Origin: an uncultured Collinsella sp.
Lineage (GTDB): Bacteria > Actinomycetota > Coriobacteriia > Coriobacteriales > Coriobacteriaceae
DNA length: 11,732 nucleotides
Assembly: GCA_900549185.1 (NCBI GenBank)
Contig: URNM01000059.1
Coordinates: 1-11,732 of the forward strand
Direction of reading: 5' to 3'
In this document: piece by piece, positions 1 to 7,282 of the stretch
Layout: each line of letters begins with the position of its first letter
Numbering within the stretch: position 1 is the first letter of the stretch
Notes under the pieces: generated by a model
What the model was told of the DNA's origin: nothing
The model's input: only the letters and a program-made list of their open reading frames with translations
Database searches by the model: none
Position numbers and translations under genes: made by a program

Positions 1-31
1 TCGTGGGCTCGGAGATGTGTATAAGAGACAG
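1..31. other. Nextera (Tn5) library adapter, read-2 side, not genomic
   Basis: The first 31 bases match the 3' part of the Nextera read-2 transposase adapter and end in the Tn5 mosaic end (agatgtgtataagagacag). This is library-construction sequence left on the contig, so the genome begins at about base 32. Any reading frame crossing this junction is cut artificially here. The match is from memory of the standard adapter and is exact over the stretch seen. Confidence 0.97.
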
Positions 32-1605
32 GCATCGGCCGCGTCATCAAGCTCGTCATCGGCATCTTGAGCGGCGGAAAGCAGCGCGCCGTCAACCGAC
101 TGCAAGCGCTCGAGTGCTGACCACTGCTCGCGCTCCTCGGCAGTGCCCTCGAGCTCCAGCGGCGCCTTGAGCGTGTACTGGTGCTCGGCGACCAGGCTTG
201 TCTCGAGGTTGTCCGCGTAGTGCGTCATCGTGGGCAGAATCGCCAGGCCAAAGAGCAGCAGCAGCGAGGCAAACGCAATGCCCACAAAGAGCGTGGCAAA
301 GTTGCCCAGGTTGCGCAGAAAGATACGCAGGCGGAAGCGGGAAACAAAACCCATGCGCTCCGGCAGTTGCATACCGCGCTTGGTGCCCGATTTGCCGCTC
401 GCCTCGTGACGAAGGAACTGCAACGGCGTCTTGCCCATTTTGCGAAGCAGGCCCACCAGCGTGATGAGGATGAGCGCGGCGGCGGGAACCACGGCGCACT
501 TCACAAAGATCTCCCAGCTCCAGTACACCTGGAAGGGCGGCAGGCTGTACGAACCGTAATAGAGGCTGCGCATGGGCTCGGTAAAGAACACAACGCCGAG
601 CGCAGTGCCCAAAAGCGCCGCGACCACGCCCACGATGGCGGGAAGTGCCAGGTAGTGCAGCACGATCTCGCGACGGCGATAACCGCTGGCGAGCAGCGTG
701 CCGATGATGGCGCTCTCCTCCTCGATGGTGGCGTCGGTAAGGACCACAAAGACGAACGCCATGATCACGATGATGATGTCGAGCAGCGTCATCCACATCA
801 TGGAGTCGCCGTCCACGTCATCGCGCGCATAGCCAATGCCCTGATTGGAATCGGCGTCGGTCAGATCGTCCACGCGCGCATCGGCGTCGGTCAGTGCCTC
901 GACCATATCTTGCTCGGCGTCGATGCGGTCCGCGGTGGGGAGGTCGCGATCGGTAAAGGTGAAGGAGTAGGTGTAGGCGGGTGCGCCGCCGGCATCTTCG
1001 AGCGCGGCAAAGCCGCCATCGGTGACCTCGGCCACGCCGTACGTGATGGTGTTCACCGTAAAGTCCGAATTGTTGAGGAACAGCGCCTGACTATCGGGCT
1101 GGGTCATGATGCCGCAAATGGTGTAGGTGCGACCCTCGAGCTCGACTTTATCGCCCACGGACAGGTTGTTATTGGTGGCAAAGACACGGTCGATGGCCAC
1201 CTCGTCATCCGCCTTGGGTTCCCCGCCCTCACAGTAGGACGCGATATCGACCTTGGTGCGGTGCGCATAGGTGCGCAGCGTGCGCTTGGTGCCGTCGTCG
1301 CCGGCGGTCTTTTTGATGATGGCGTCGATGGAGAAATTCTTGTAGAGCGTGACGCCGCCGACGTCGCCGGCTGCATCCTCGGCGGCCTTGAGCTGGTCTT
1401 TGGTGACCTCGAAGGAGGTGGTCGCGCGGCCGTCCTCAATCGTGTACGCATCGCGCATGTCGTCGATAAGGCAGCCGATGGAATGCGCTGCGAGCAAAAA
1501 GCCCGAGGTGAGAGCGATGCTTCCGCACATAAGCAAAAAGATGCCCAGGTACTTGCCGATATTGCGGCGCAGCTCGCGCGGGAGACGTTTTGCGAGAGGT
1601 GTCAT
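32..1605 (-). CDS. FtsX-family ABC transporter permease, 3' end cut by contig end
   Basis: This is the membrane subunit of a MacB/LolC/BceB-type (type VII) ABC transporter, partner of the ATPase just upstream. The frame opens at an ATG (1603-1605) and stays open for 524 codons to the adapter junction, so the C-terminus is missing. Visible plan: a short basic N-terminus, a membrane segment at residues about 18-40, a polar extracytoplasmic domain of about 225 residues (MacB periplasmic-core-like), then membrane segments near 270-289, 320-341 and 368-389 with the FtsX-type cytoplasmic loop containing ASGYRRREI (306-314). After a basic linker a new membrane segment starts at 436-458, suggesting a second repeat of the fold that is cut off. 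Such proteins usually move lipids, peptides or drugs or transmit mechanical signals rather than import nutrients; the substrate cannot be read here. The start lies 8 bases after the ATPase stop, indicating co-transcription. Confidence 0.9.
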
Positions 1606-1613
1606 GGCGCCGC

Positions 1614-2339
1614 CTACCAATCGAGTTCGGCGGCCGCGACGGGCGACTCGTTGAGCTCATCCTCGACGATGTGCCCGTCGCGCAGGCGCAGCACGCGATT
1701 GGCCATGCGCGCGATGGCGGCATTGTGGGTGACAATGATGATGGTGCAGCCGTAGGCGCGGTTAACATCCTCCATGAGCTGCAAGATTTCCTTGGACGTC
1801 TTATAGTCGAGCGCACCGGTGGGCTCGTCGCACAGCAGCAGGCCCGGGTTTTTGACGAGCGCACGGCCGATGGCGCAGCGCTGCTGTTGGCCGCCCGAGA
1901 CCTGGCGCGGGAACTTGTTGCGGTGCTCGTAAAGGCCCAGCGAGCGTAGCAGGTCGTCAATGTCGAGCGGCTTTTTAGACAGGTGCGCCGTGACCTCGAT
2001 GTTCTCCTTGATGGTGAGATCGGACACCAGATTGTAGAACTGGAAGACAAAGCCCAGCTCGCGGCGGCGGTACTCACCCAGGTCGGCGGGCTTGAGCACT
2101 GTGAGGTCGCAGCCGTCCACCATGATGGAGCCGGCGTCGGCATCTTCCAGGCCACCGATCAGGTTAAGGAAGGTCGACTTGCCCGAGCCCGAAGGCCCCA
2201 GCATGACGCAGATCTCGCCGCGATTGATGGACGTGTCGATGCCATCGAGTACCGTCAGGCGCGCATCACCGTCGCCATAGTGTTTCTTGAGCCCTTTGAC
2301 CTGGACATAGGCTTCCTGCGTTGCCATGGTATCCCCCAT
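1614..2339 (-). CDS. ABC transporter ATPase, LolD/MacB/BceA type
   Basis: A 241-residue cytoplasmic nucleotide-binding subunit that should power the adjacent FtsX permease. It has all core motifs: Walker A GPSGSGKST (48-56), Q-loop Q100 in FVFQFYNL, signature VSGGQQQR (147-154), Walker B LLLCDE (167-172), D-loop GALD (175-178) and H-loop H205 in VTHN. The CDEPTGALD stretch and SGGQQQR signature are typical of the LolD/MacB/BceA group that pairs with FtsX permeases. Length is normal for the family. The ATG at 2339 has GAGG six bases upstream. A second ATG four codons in (2327) is preceded by GGGGGA and could be the true start; the two options differ only by residues MGDT. It is the first gene of the two-gene operon. 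Confidence 0.95.
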   Translation of the reverse strand: MGDTMATQEAYVQVKGLKKHYGDGDARLTVLDGIDTSINRGEICVMLGPSGSGKSTFLNLIGGLEDADAGSIMVDGCDLTVLKPADLGEYRRRELGFVFQFYNLVSDLTIKENIEVTAHLSKKPLDIDDLLRSLGLYEHRNKFPRQVSGGQQQRCAIGRALVKNPGLLLCDEPTGALDYKTSKEILQLMEDVNRAYGCTIIIVTHNAAIARMANRVLRLRDGHIVEDELNESPVAAAELDW

Positions 2340-2400
2340 TGTTAGCCTCGTACTACTTTATAAGCGTAATAGTAAACCTTGGCGAACTATTTTTGGAGCG
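2340..2400 (-). promoter_or_regulatory. Probable promoter region of the ATPase/FtsX-permease operon
   Basis: The 60 bases upstream of the ATPase are strikingly AT-rich against the GC-rich surroundings. On the minus strand a TATAAA-like -10 can be placed about 20-25 bases before the ATG, with a weak TTCGCC -35-like hexamer about 18 bases further up. An imperfect dyad, TACTA at 2351-2355 and TAGTA at 2370-2374 with a 14-base centre, overlaps the proposed -10 and could be a regulator site. The promoter assignment rests on base composition and position; the exact hexamers are uncertain. Confidence 0.5.
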
Positions 2401-2420
2401 AGGCCTGGAATTTATTTCAG

Positions 2421-2606
2421 ACTAGTCATTGGGGACGTTCTTAAATGACTAGCCGCTAGGGACACTCTTTCGCCACCCGGCACTTGGGGACGTTCCTTAT
2501 CTGCCGGTAGCTGGGGACAGTCCTTGCCAGCCCGGCCGGCGAGCCGATGAATCGGCAAAGACTGTCCCCGATGACTAGTCGTTTAAGAACGTCCCCAGTG
2601 ACTAGG
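2421..2606. repeat. Intergenic inverted-repeat element (REP/BIME- or MITE-like), 186 bases
   Basis: The left arm (2421-2452) and the reverse complement of the right arm (2575-2606) match at 29 of 32 positions by hand count; both carry the core ggggacgttcttaaa. Between them lie further copies of the same core (ggggac followed by a T-rich end) at about 2458, 2486 and 2513, so the direct copies are 27-28 bases apart, and inverted copies end at 2569 and 2595. The right end is 3 bases from the stop codon of the 401-residue permease. It contains no reading frame of note. Likely a palindromic REP-type element or a non-autonomous mobile element; the folded RNA could also end transcription from the exporter operon and protect its 3' end. 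Confidence 0.8.
2513..2569. terminator. Strong 16-bp hairpin nested in the repeat element, possible terminator
   Basis: Bases 2513-2528 pair with 2554-2569 over 16 positions with one mismatch that is G-U compatible on one strand; the loop is 25 bases. The loop holds a second small dyad, gccgat and atcggc, partly overlapping the right stem. It lies about 40-100 bases beyond the stop of the minus-strand exporter operon, where a terminator is expected. There is no clear T-run after it on the minus strand, so intrinsic termination is uncertain. Confidence 0.5.
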
Positions 2607-2609
2607 TGG

Positions 2610-3815
2610 CTAGGCGCGGGATTTGGTGCGCGAGAGTGCGAGGCCTACGGCGGCGATGGCCGCGGCAAAGAGCACCGTGACGCCCAGATCGCAGGCGATG
2701 TCGCCCAGCACGGTGGACGTCAGGTCCGCGGCGAGCGCCTTGCCGATCGCGTCGTTCACCCAAAACGTCGGCACAAAATGCGCCGCGGTCTGCACGGCCG
2801 AGCCCATGAGCGACAGCGGCATCCAGGCGCCACCCAAAAACGTCATGAGCATGCCAAGCAGGTTGCCCACACCGTTGAGCAGCTCCTCGCGCGCGCCCAG
2901 ACTCGAAAGCGCAAAGCCAACGGCCAGCGGCGTGCACGCCAGGGCAAACGTCGCCGCCAACGCCAGGCACACGCGACCCACGCCGACCTCGGCGACCGCG
3001 CCGGCAAAGCCCACGACGCCCATCATGCTCGACACAAACCAGATGCAGACGGTAAGCACGGCGGCGGCCGCAAACACGGCGAGCGAACGCCGGCGCTCGG
3101 AGATTGGGCCGGCCTCCATGCGGCGCACGCGCTCGGGCTCGCTCATGCCCGAGAACACCAGCCCTACCGACACGATGACCGACGAGATAATCGCGTACGC
3201 GCCAAAGTTGAAGTACGACTTGAGCGTGGCGGCGGCCGTCGAGTCGACCTTGATCTGCTCGATCTCGACCTCGGCGCGCTTGGCGGCAGCATGCTCGACA
3301 GCCTTGGCAACGTCGCCGTTAGAAGCAGCGGACTCTAGGGCCGCCGCAGCGCCCGCGAGCGAGATCCAGCGTGAGGCCTCGGCAGACGAAAGCGCCGCCG
3401 CCATGGTGCCAGCACCGTAGGTCACATCGAGCTTGGGCAGGGACTCCCCCACGCGGGCGGCTGCAACGAGGTCGTCCTCAAACCCCTCCGGGATAAAGAA
3501 CACGCAGTCGGCGCTGCCCTTGGCGCTATTGCTCTTGGAGAGCGCGTCCGCAAGATCGTACGCATCGTCGCCGACGCCCGTGACCAGCTCAAAACGCGAC
3601 CCCAGATGCTTGGTAAGCGCACGCGAAAGATCGCTGTCGTCGCGGTCGACCACGACCACGTTGGTGTCATAGGGCTTGTACTCGGTGAGCTGCGACGAGT
3701 TCCAACTCACCGATGCCGCGATAAACACACCCAGCAGCGAAATGAACACCGTGTAGATGAGCAAATAGAGCGGGTGCGCGAGCGCCATGCGAAGCGCAGT
3801 CTTAAAGGTGCTCAT
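2610..3815 (-). CDS. ABC-2-type exporter permease (second permease of the operon)
   Basis: A 401-residue integral membrane subunit of the three-gene exporter. Plan: membrane segment at 16-37, an outside domain of about 165 residues (40-203), then five hydrophobic segments near 204-224, 246-270, 283-306, 315-337 and 376-396. One long N-terminal segment, a large outer domain and a five-helix bundle is the usual shape of ABC-2 permeases of the LnrM/LnrN and YhgE-like type. The start is the ATG at 3813-3815, with AAGGAG five bases upstream; a TTG 15 bases earlier would lie over that ribosome site and is less likely. It overlaps the end of the upstream permease by 14 bases, a sign of translational coupling. 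It presumably pairs with that permease as a heterodimer driven by the ATPase at 4999-5937. Substrate unknown. Confidence 0.88.
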   Translation of the reverse strand: MSTFKTALRMALAHPLYLLIYTVFISLLGVFIAASVSWNSSQLTEYKPYDTNVVVVDRDDSDLSRALTKHLGSRFELVTGVGDDAYDLADALSKSNSAKGSADCVFFIPEGFEDDLVAAARVGESLPKLDVTYGAGTMAAALSSAEASRWISLAGAAAALESAASNGDVAKAVEHAAAKRAEVEIEQIKVDSTAAATLKSYFNFGAYAIISSVIVSVGLVFSGMSEPERVRRMEAGPISERRRSLAVFAAAAVLTVCIWFVSSMMGVVGFAGAVAEVGVGRVCLALAATFALACTPLAVGFALSSLGAREELLNGVGNLLGMLMTFLGGAWMPLSLMGSAVQTAAHFVPTFWVNDAIGKALAADLTSTVLGDIACDLGVTVLFAAAIAAVGLALSRTKSRA

Positions 3816-4989
3816 AGCGGCTCCTTCCAAAGATCAGCGTGGCGGCGGCAACGAACAGCAGCGCCATAAGGACCAGCGCGCCGGCGCGAACGGCAAAGGG
3901 GCCCAGGTCCTCAAAGAAATACAGGCGGTTGAACATGTCGCAGATGAGCTTGACAGGGTTGAACCAGCACTCGGCCGGGCAGGCGCGGGCGACGTCGTCG
4001 GCGAGCGCCATCGCCGGCTCGCCGTAAAGCCCGGCGAACAGGGCGCACGTGGTGGCGAAGCCCGTGAGGATGCCCGACTTGGACGCCTTGCCGCCCTTAA
4101 CGGGAAGCGTGCCCACAAAGAGCCCCAGGCCCGTGGCGGCAAGCGCGGAAGCGGCACCGCCCACCAGACACAGCCCCTCGCGCCCGCCAAAGTCGACGCC
4201 CACGACCAGACGCACGTAGCCAATCGCGATCGTCATCGAGGCAAAGGAGACCAACCACGAGCCCGCAAAGATGCCGGCCAGCGATGCCGTCTTGGAAAGA
4301 CCGCCCACGCAGCGACGCGCGCCAAGGCCGGACAGATTGGGCTGCAAATCGACGACGCTCAAAGCGACAAACTCGGCAGACATCATCGCAACCAGGCCAA
4401 AGAGTGCGTAGTAGTAGATGACCGTGCCATCGGGCGTGGTGCGTGTCAGGCTTACGCGGCGGGTGCCGCCCTCGAGCGACAGGGCGCGCGCAACCGCCTC
4501 CGGGTCGGCGAGCGCCGCCGGGTTGTCCTGGGCAATCTGGGATATGAGCTCGGCATTTTGTGTATACGAGCTTGCCACCGTCTCCAAAATGCTGCGGTCG
4601 GTGAGCACCGACGACGCACGTGAGTTGTCGTAACTCGATAGCAGCGTGAGTTTGGGCGCGCCCGCGTCGTCGACCGTATAGATGCCCGCAACCTCGCCGG
4701 CCTTAAGCGCACGGTTCGCATCGGCTGCGTCTTCGCACTCGTGGATCTCGAGCAGTTGGTCGTCGCCTTCCTTGGCAAGCGACGTCGCCACGTCCTTAAA
4801 GGTCGAGGCGTCCCAGGCCTCATCCGCTACGACGGCCACCGGCACCGGGTCGACCGTGCCGTCGGAGCTGAGGTTCGCAAACATAAACATGAACATCGTG
4901 GAAAGCGCGACGGGAAAGAGAGCGCCCCAAACCCACGTGCTCGGCCGGCGCAGCAGCGTCTTGACCGTAATGATAATGGTGTTGAACAT
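3802..4989 (-). CDS. ABC-2-type exporter permease (first permease of the operon)
   Basis: A 395-residue membrane subunit with the same plan as its downstream neighbour: a membrane segment at 21-39 after a basic N-terminus, an outside domain at about 40-188, then segments near 189-212, 236-262, 272-294, 306-326 and 366-387. The outside domain has the mixed alpha/beta look seen in ABC-2 exporters of this group (VPVAVVADEA near 49-58, GIYTVDD near 102-108). The first gene of the pair starts 9 bases after the ATPase stop, with AGGGGG six bases before the ATG. Sequence identity between the two permeases is low by eye, so they are old paralogues rather than a recent duplication. Cysteines at 85, 337 and 341 are noted without an assigned role. 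The exported substrate cannot be read from sequence. Confidence 0.88.
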   Translation of the reverse strand: MFNTIIITVKTLLRRPSTWVWGALFPVALSTMFMFMFANLSSDGTVDPVPVAVVADEAWDASTFKDVATSLAKEGDDQLLEIHECEDAADANRALKAGEVAGIYTVDDAGAPKLTLLSSYDNSRASSVLTDRSILETVASSYTQNAELISQIAQDNPAALADPEAVARALSLEGGTRRVSLTRTTPDGTVIYYYALFGLVAMMSAEFVALSVVDLQPNLSGLGARRCVGGLSKTASLAGIFAGSWLVSFASMTIAIGYVRLVVGVDFGGREGLCLVGGAASALAATGLGLFVGTLPVKGGKASKSGILTGFATTCALFAGLYGEPAMALADDVARACPAECWFNPVKLICDMFNRLYFFEDLGPFAVRAGALVLMALLFVAAATLIFGRSRYEHL

Positions 4990-4998
4990 GGCTGCCCC

Positions 4999-5937
4999 CT
5001 AGTCGCGCAGCTCGCGGCCGGTGATCTCGAGGAACACGTCGTTGAGGGTCGGCGGCTCGCTCCACACGCGGCCGAGCGCCACGTCGGCAGCGCGCAGCGT
5101 GTCGAGGATGTCGACCAGGTTGTGCGGGCTCGCCTCGCAGGTGCAGACGAGCTCGCCGCCGGACAGCTCAACCGAAAGCACGTGCTCGAGGGCGCGCAGG
5201 CGCTCGACCGTGGCGGGCTCGACGGCGCCGACCTCGACGGTCACGCGCTCACCCATCTGAATCATGCGCTTGAGCTCGTCGTTGGTGCCCTGCGCCAACA
5301 CGCGCCCGCCGTCCATGATCATGATGCGGCTGCAGATCTGCTCGACTTCCTCCATGTAATGGCTGGTATACACTACCGTGGCGCCCTCGTCGCGCAGGCG
5401 GCAGATGCCCTCCAGGATGGCGTTGCGGCTCTGCGGGTCGACCGCCACCGTGGGCTCGTCAAAGAAGATGAGCTCGGGCTTGTGCGCGATGCCGCAGGCA
5501 ATGTTGAGGCGTCGCGCCAGGCCGCCCGAGAGCTTGCCTGGGCGGAACTTGGCAAAGTCGCCCAGCCCGACAAAGTCGATCGCCTCGTCCACCAGCGCGC
5601 GACGGCGCTTGCGGTCGCTAACGTAAAGGCTGCAGAAATAGTCGATGTTCTCGCGCACGGTGAGTTCGTCGAACACCACAACTTGCTGCGGGACCACGCC
5701 GATGCGACGCTTGAGGTCGTAGCGGGCGGGCGTCATGGGCTCGCCGAACAGCTCGATGGTGCCTTTGTCGTAGGCAAGCAGCTGCAGAATACAGTTGATG
5801 GACGTGGTCTTGCCCGAGCCGTTGGGGCCCAGCAGGCCAAAGATCTCGCCGGGGGCGATGTTCAGGTTAAAGTGGTCGAGCGCGATAAGATCGTCGTAGC
5901 GCTTGACGAGGTTTTCGACGTGGACGATGTCTGTCAT
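4999..5937 (-). CDS. ABC-2-type exporter ATPase
   Basis: A 312-residue cytoplasmic ATPase that energises the two permeases encoded directly after it. Motifs: Walker A GPNGSGKTT (37-45), Q-loop in VVPQQ (81-85), signature LSGGLARR (136-143), Walker B LIFFDEP (156-162), VAVDPQSR (164-171) and H-loop H193 in YTSHYMEE. The EPTVAVDPQSRN stretch and the extra C-terminal domain (about 225-312) ending in PTLNDVFLEITGREL are typical of the drug/lipid exporter ATPases (DrrA, BcrA, LnrL type). The start is taken at the ATG 5935-5937, with GAAGGG seven bases upstream; the frame stays open further up to 6003, but that extension has no family resemblance. It is the first gene of the operon and is transcribed away from the two-component genes. 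Confidence 0.95.
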   Translation of the reverse strand: MTDIVHVENLVKRYDDLIALDHFNLNIAPGEIFGLLGPNGSGKTTSINCILQLLAYDKGTIELFGEPMTPARYDLKRRIGVVPQQVVVFDELTVRENIDYFCSLYVSDRKRRRALVDEAIDFVGLGDFAKFRPGKLSGGLARRLNIACGIAHKPELIFFDEPTVAVDPQSRNAILEGICRLRDEGATVVYTSHYMEEVEQICSRIMIMDGGRVLAQGTNDELKRMIQMGERVTVEVGAVEPATVERLRALEHVLSVELSGGELVCTCEASPHNLVDILDTLRAADVALGRVWSEPPTLNDVFLEITGRELRD

Positions 5938-6136
5938 GAGGCGGCCCTTCTGTTGATTGCGGCCCGGTACGATTGCATCATCGCAGGAGCCGCCGGCGCG
6001 CACCAGTGAGCTTTGTCACGAGTGCGAGGGTCTTGGTCGTGCGGCACGCTGACGCCCCCGCTTTGTCGCGCGGGAGGAATGTCACGGTTGCGCAGGCGGT
6101 CCCTCCACCACACGCAGCTTCGCGTACAATACCCGT
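5938..6136. promoter_or_regulatory. Divergent control region between exporter operon and two-component genes
   Basis: About 200 bases separate the divergent ATPase and kinase starts. A near-direct repeat, gctttgtcacg at 6010-6020 and gctttgtcgcg at 6060-6070, is spaced exactly 50 bases, and tgtcacg occurs again at 6080-6086. These could be binding sites of the response regulator encoded nearby, but they are short. A ggaggaatg at 6073-6081 looks like a ribosome site followed immediately by ATG, but it is out of frame with the kinase and too tightly spaced. I could not place a convincing promoter for the minus-strand operon. Confidence 0.4.
6125..6130 (+). promoter_or_regulatory. Candidate -10 box for a leaderless kinase transcript
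   Basis: TACAAT sits six bases before the kinase ATG at 6137, which would place the transcription start on or next to the A of the start codon. No ribosome binding site is visible just upstream of that ATG, which agrees with a leaderless message, a common form in actinobacteria. No good -35 hexamer is seen at the normal distance, so this is tentative. Confidence 0.45.
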
Positions 6137-7282
6137 ATGAACAGGCTTTTCGACAAATCGATCGTGCTGGCGTGCTGTATTGCGGCCGCCATGGGTCTTG
6201 CTGTGGACGCTCGCCTGGTCGCGGCGTTTTGCCTTGGCGTTATTGCCACCTCGCTGGCCGAGGTCGCACAGGGAAACCGCGCCCGCCGTGCAAGCGAGGC
6301 CGCGAGCTACGTCTACATCATCGCAGCTGTCTTCGTGCCGCCGTTTGTGCCGTTTGCGCCTCTCGTCCTCTATGACATCGCGCGGCGCGTGCGCCGTGAA
6401 CGCATCTGGCCCGCGCTGGCGATTGGCGCCGTGTTTGTCTGCGCGCTTGTCGCGGACCTTCGCGGCGGCGCGCTCACCACCCGAACGCTGCTGCTAACCG
6501 CCATCCTTTCGGTCGCCGCCACGTTGCTGTCGCTGCGCACCGCGCAGCTGGAGCGCGAACAGGAACGCATGCGTCGCACCCGCGACAAGCTGCAAGAACG
6601 CGCCCTGGCACTCGAGGCACGCAACCGCGACCTCGCCGACCGCCAGGACTACGAAGTCGAGCTCGCGACGCTCGCCGAACGCGCCCGCATCGCGCGCGAG
6701 ATCCACGATAACGTCGGGCACCAGCTCACGCGCGCCTCACTGCAGGCCGAAGCCCTACGCGTGGTCCACGCCGACGAGCCTGGCGTCGCCGCCGATTTCG
6801 CCGACGTTAAACGCACGGTTGACGAGGCGCTCCAGCTTGTGCGCGCCAGCGTCCACGCGCTCAACGACAACGCCGTCGACCTTTCCGTGCAGCTCGAACG
6901 CATTGTTGAAGGCGCGCGCTCGGACGGCGGCCCGCAGATTGAGCTTGAAGTTTTGGCCGAGCATGCGTCCGCAAATGTCGCCAACTGCTTTGCGGCGGTC
7001 CTGCGCGAGGCGCTTTCCAACGCCATGCGCCACGCCCATGCCAAAACCATTACCGTGCGGTGCATGGAGCATCCGTCGTTTTACCAGCTCATCGTTACCG
7101 ATGATGGCGTGGACGCGACCCCGGCGAGCAGCAGCAACGTCGCAGAAGGCATGGGGCTCGCCTCCATGCGCGAGCGCGTCGAGGCGCTTGACGGCACCTT
7201 CACCGCCGGTCCGCGTGCCGGCGCCGGCGGCTGGCGCGTGTTTGCCACCGTTCCCAAACCGCAAGGAGATGAGGGCCGATGA
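6137..7282 (+). CDS. NarL-type sensor histidine kinase (HisKA_3 family)
   Basis: A 381-residue membrane kinase that should phosphorylate the regulator encoded next to it. The N-terminal third is mostly hydrophobic, with about four or five membrane segments (about 7-22, 26-44, 58-80, 93-107, 117-133) and almost no outside domain, so the signal is probably sensed in or at the membrane. A coiled-coil-like stretch (135-180) leads to the dimerisation/phospho-acceptor motif ERARIAREIHDNVGHQLT, with H190 as phospho-site. The ATP domain follows: N-box EALSNAMRHA (N295), G1 motif TDDGV (321-325) and G2 motif GMGLASM (338-344). This intramembrane-sensing layout resembles LiaS/LnrJ/DesK-type kinases. 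The start is the first ATG in an otherwise start-free open frame; it lacks a ribosome site (see -10 box). The stop overlaps the regulator start in ATGA. Confidence 0.94.
   Translation: MNRLFDKSIVLACCIAAAMGLAVDARLVAAFCLGVIATSLAEVAQGNRARRASEAASYVYIIAAVFVPPFVPFAPLVLYDIARRVRRERIWPALAIGAVFVCALVADLRGGALTTRTLLLTAILSVAATLLSLRTAQLEREQERMRRTRDKLQERALALEARNRDLADRQDYEVELATLAERARIAREIHDNVGHQLTRASLQAEALRVVHADEPGVAADFADVKRTVDEALQLVRASVHALNDNAVDLSVQLERIVEGARSDGGPQIELEVLAEHASANVANCFAAVLREALSNAMRHAHAKTITVRCMEHPSFYQLIVTDDGVDATPASSSNVAEGMGLASMRERVEALDGTFTAGPRAGAGGWRVFATVPKPQGDEGR

Noticed and set aside
181..1755. 524-codon plus-strand open frame
   Set aside because: It lies opposite the FtsX permease and part of its ATPase, is rich in His/Arg/Gln-type antisense composition, and has no recognisable domain; a by-product of high GC.
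2431..2525. CRISPR-like spacing of a short repeat (27-28 bases)
   Set aside because: Only four imperfect copies, the between-repeat parts are related rather than unique spacers, and inverted copies follow; this fits a palindromic repeat element.
3816..3830. Upstream TTG start adding five residues to the second permease
   Set aside because: The added codons encode the AAGGAG ribosome site itself; the ATG at 3815 has ideal spacing to it.
4741..6009. 422-codon plus-strand open frame opposite the exporter ATPase
   Set aside because: It mirrors a gene with every ABC ATPase motif intact and shows no domain of its own.
6079..6375. Small plus-strand gene starting at the ATG after ggagg near 6079
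   Set aside because: The ribosome-site spacing is too short, the frame overlaps the kinase in another phase, and the product has no recognisable features.
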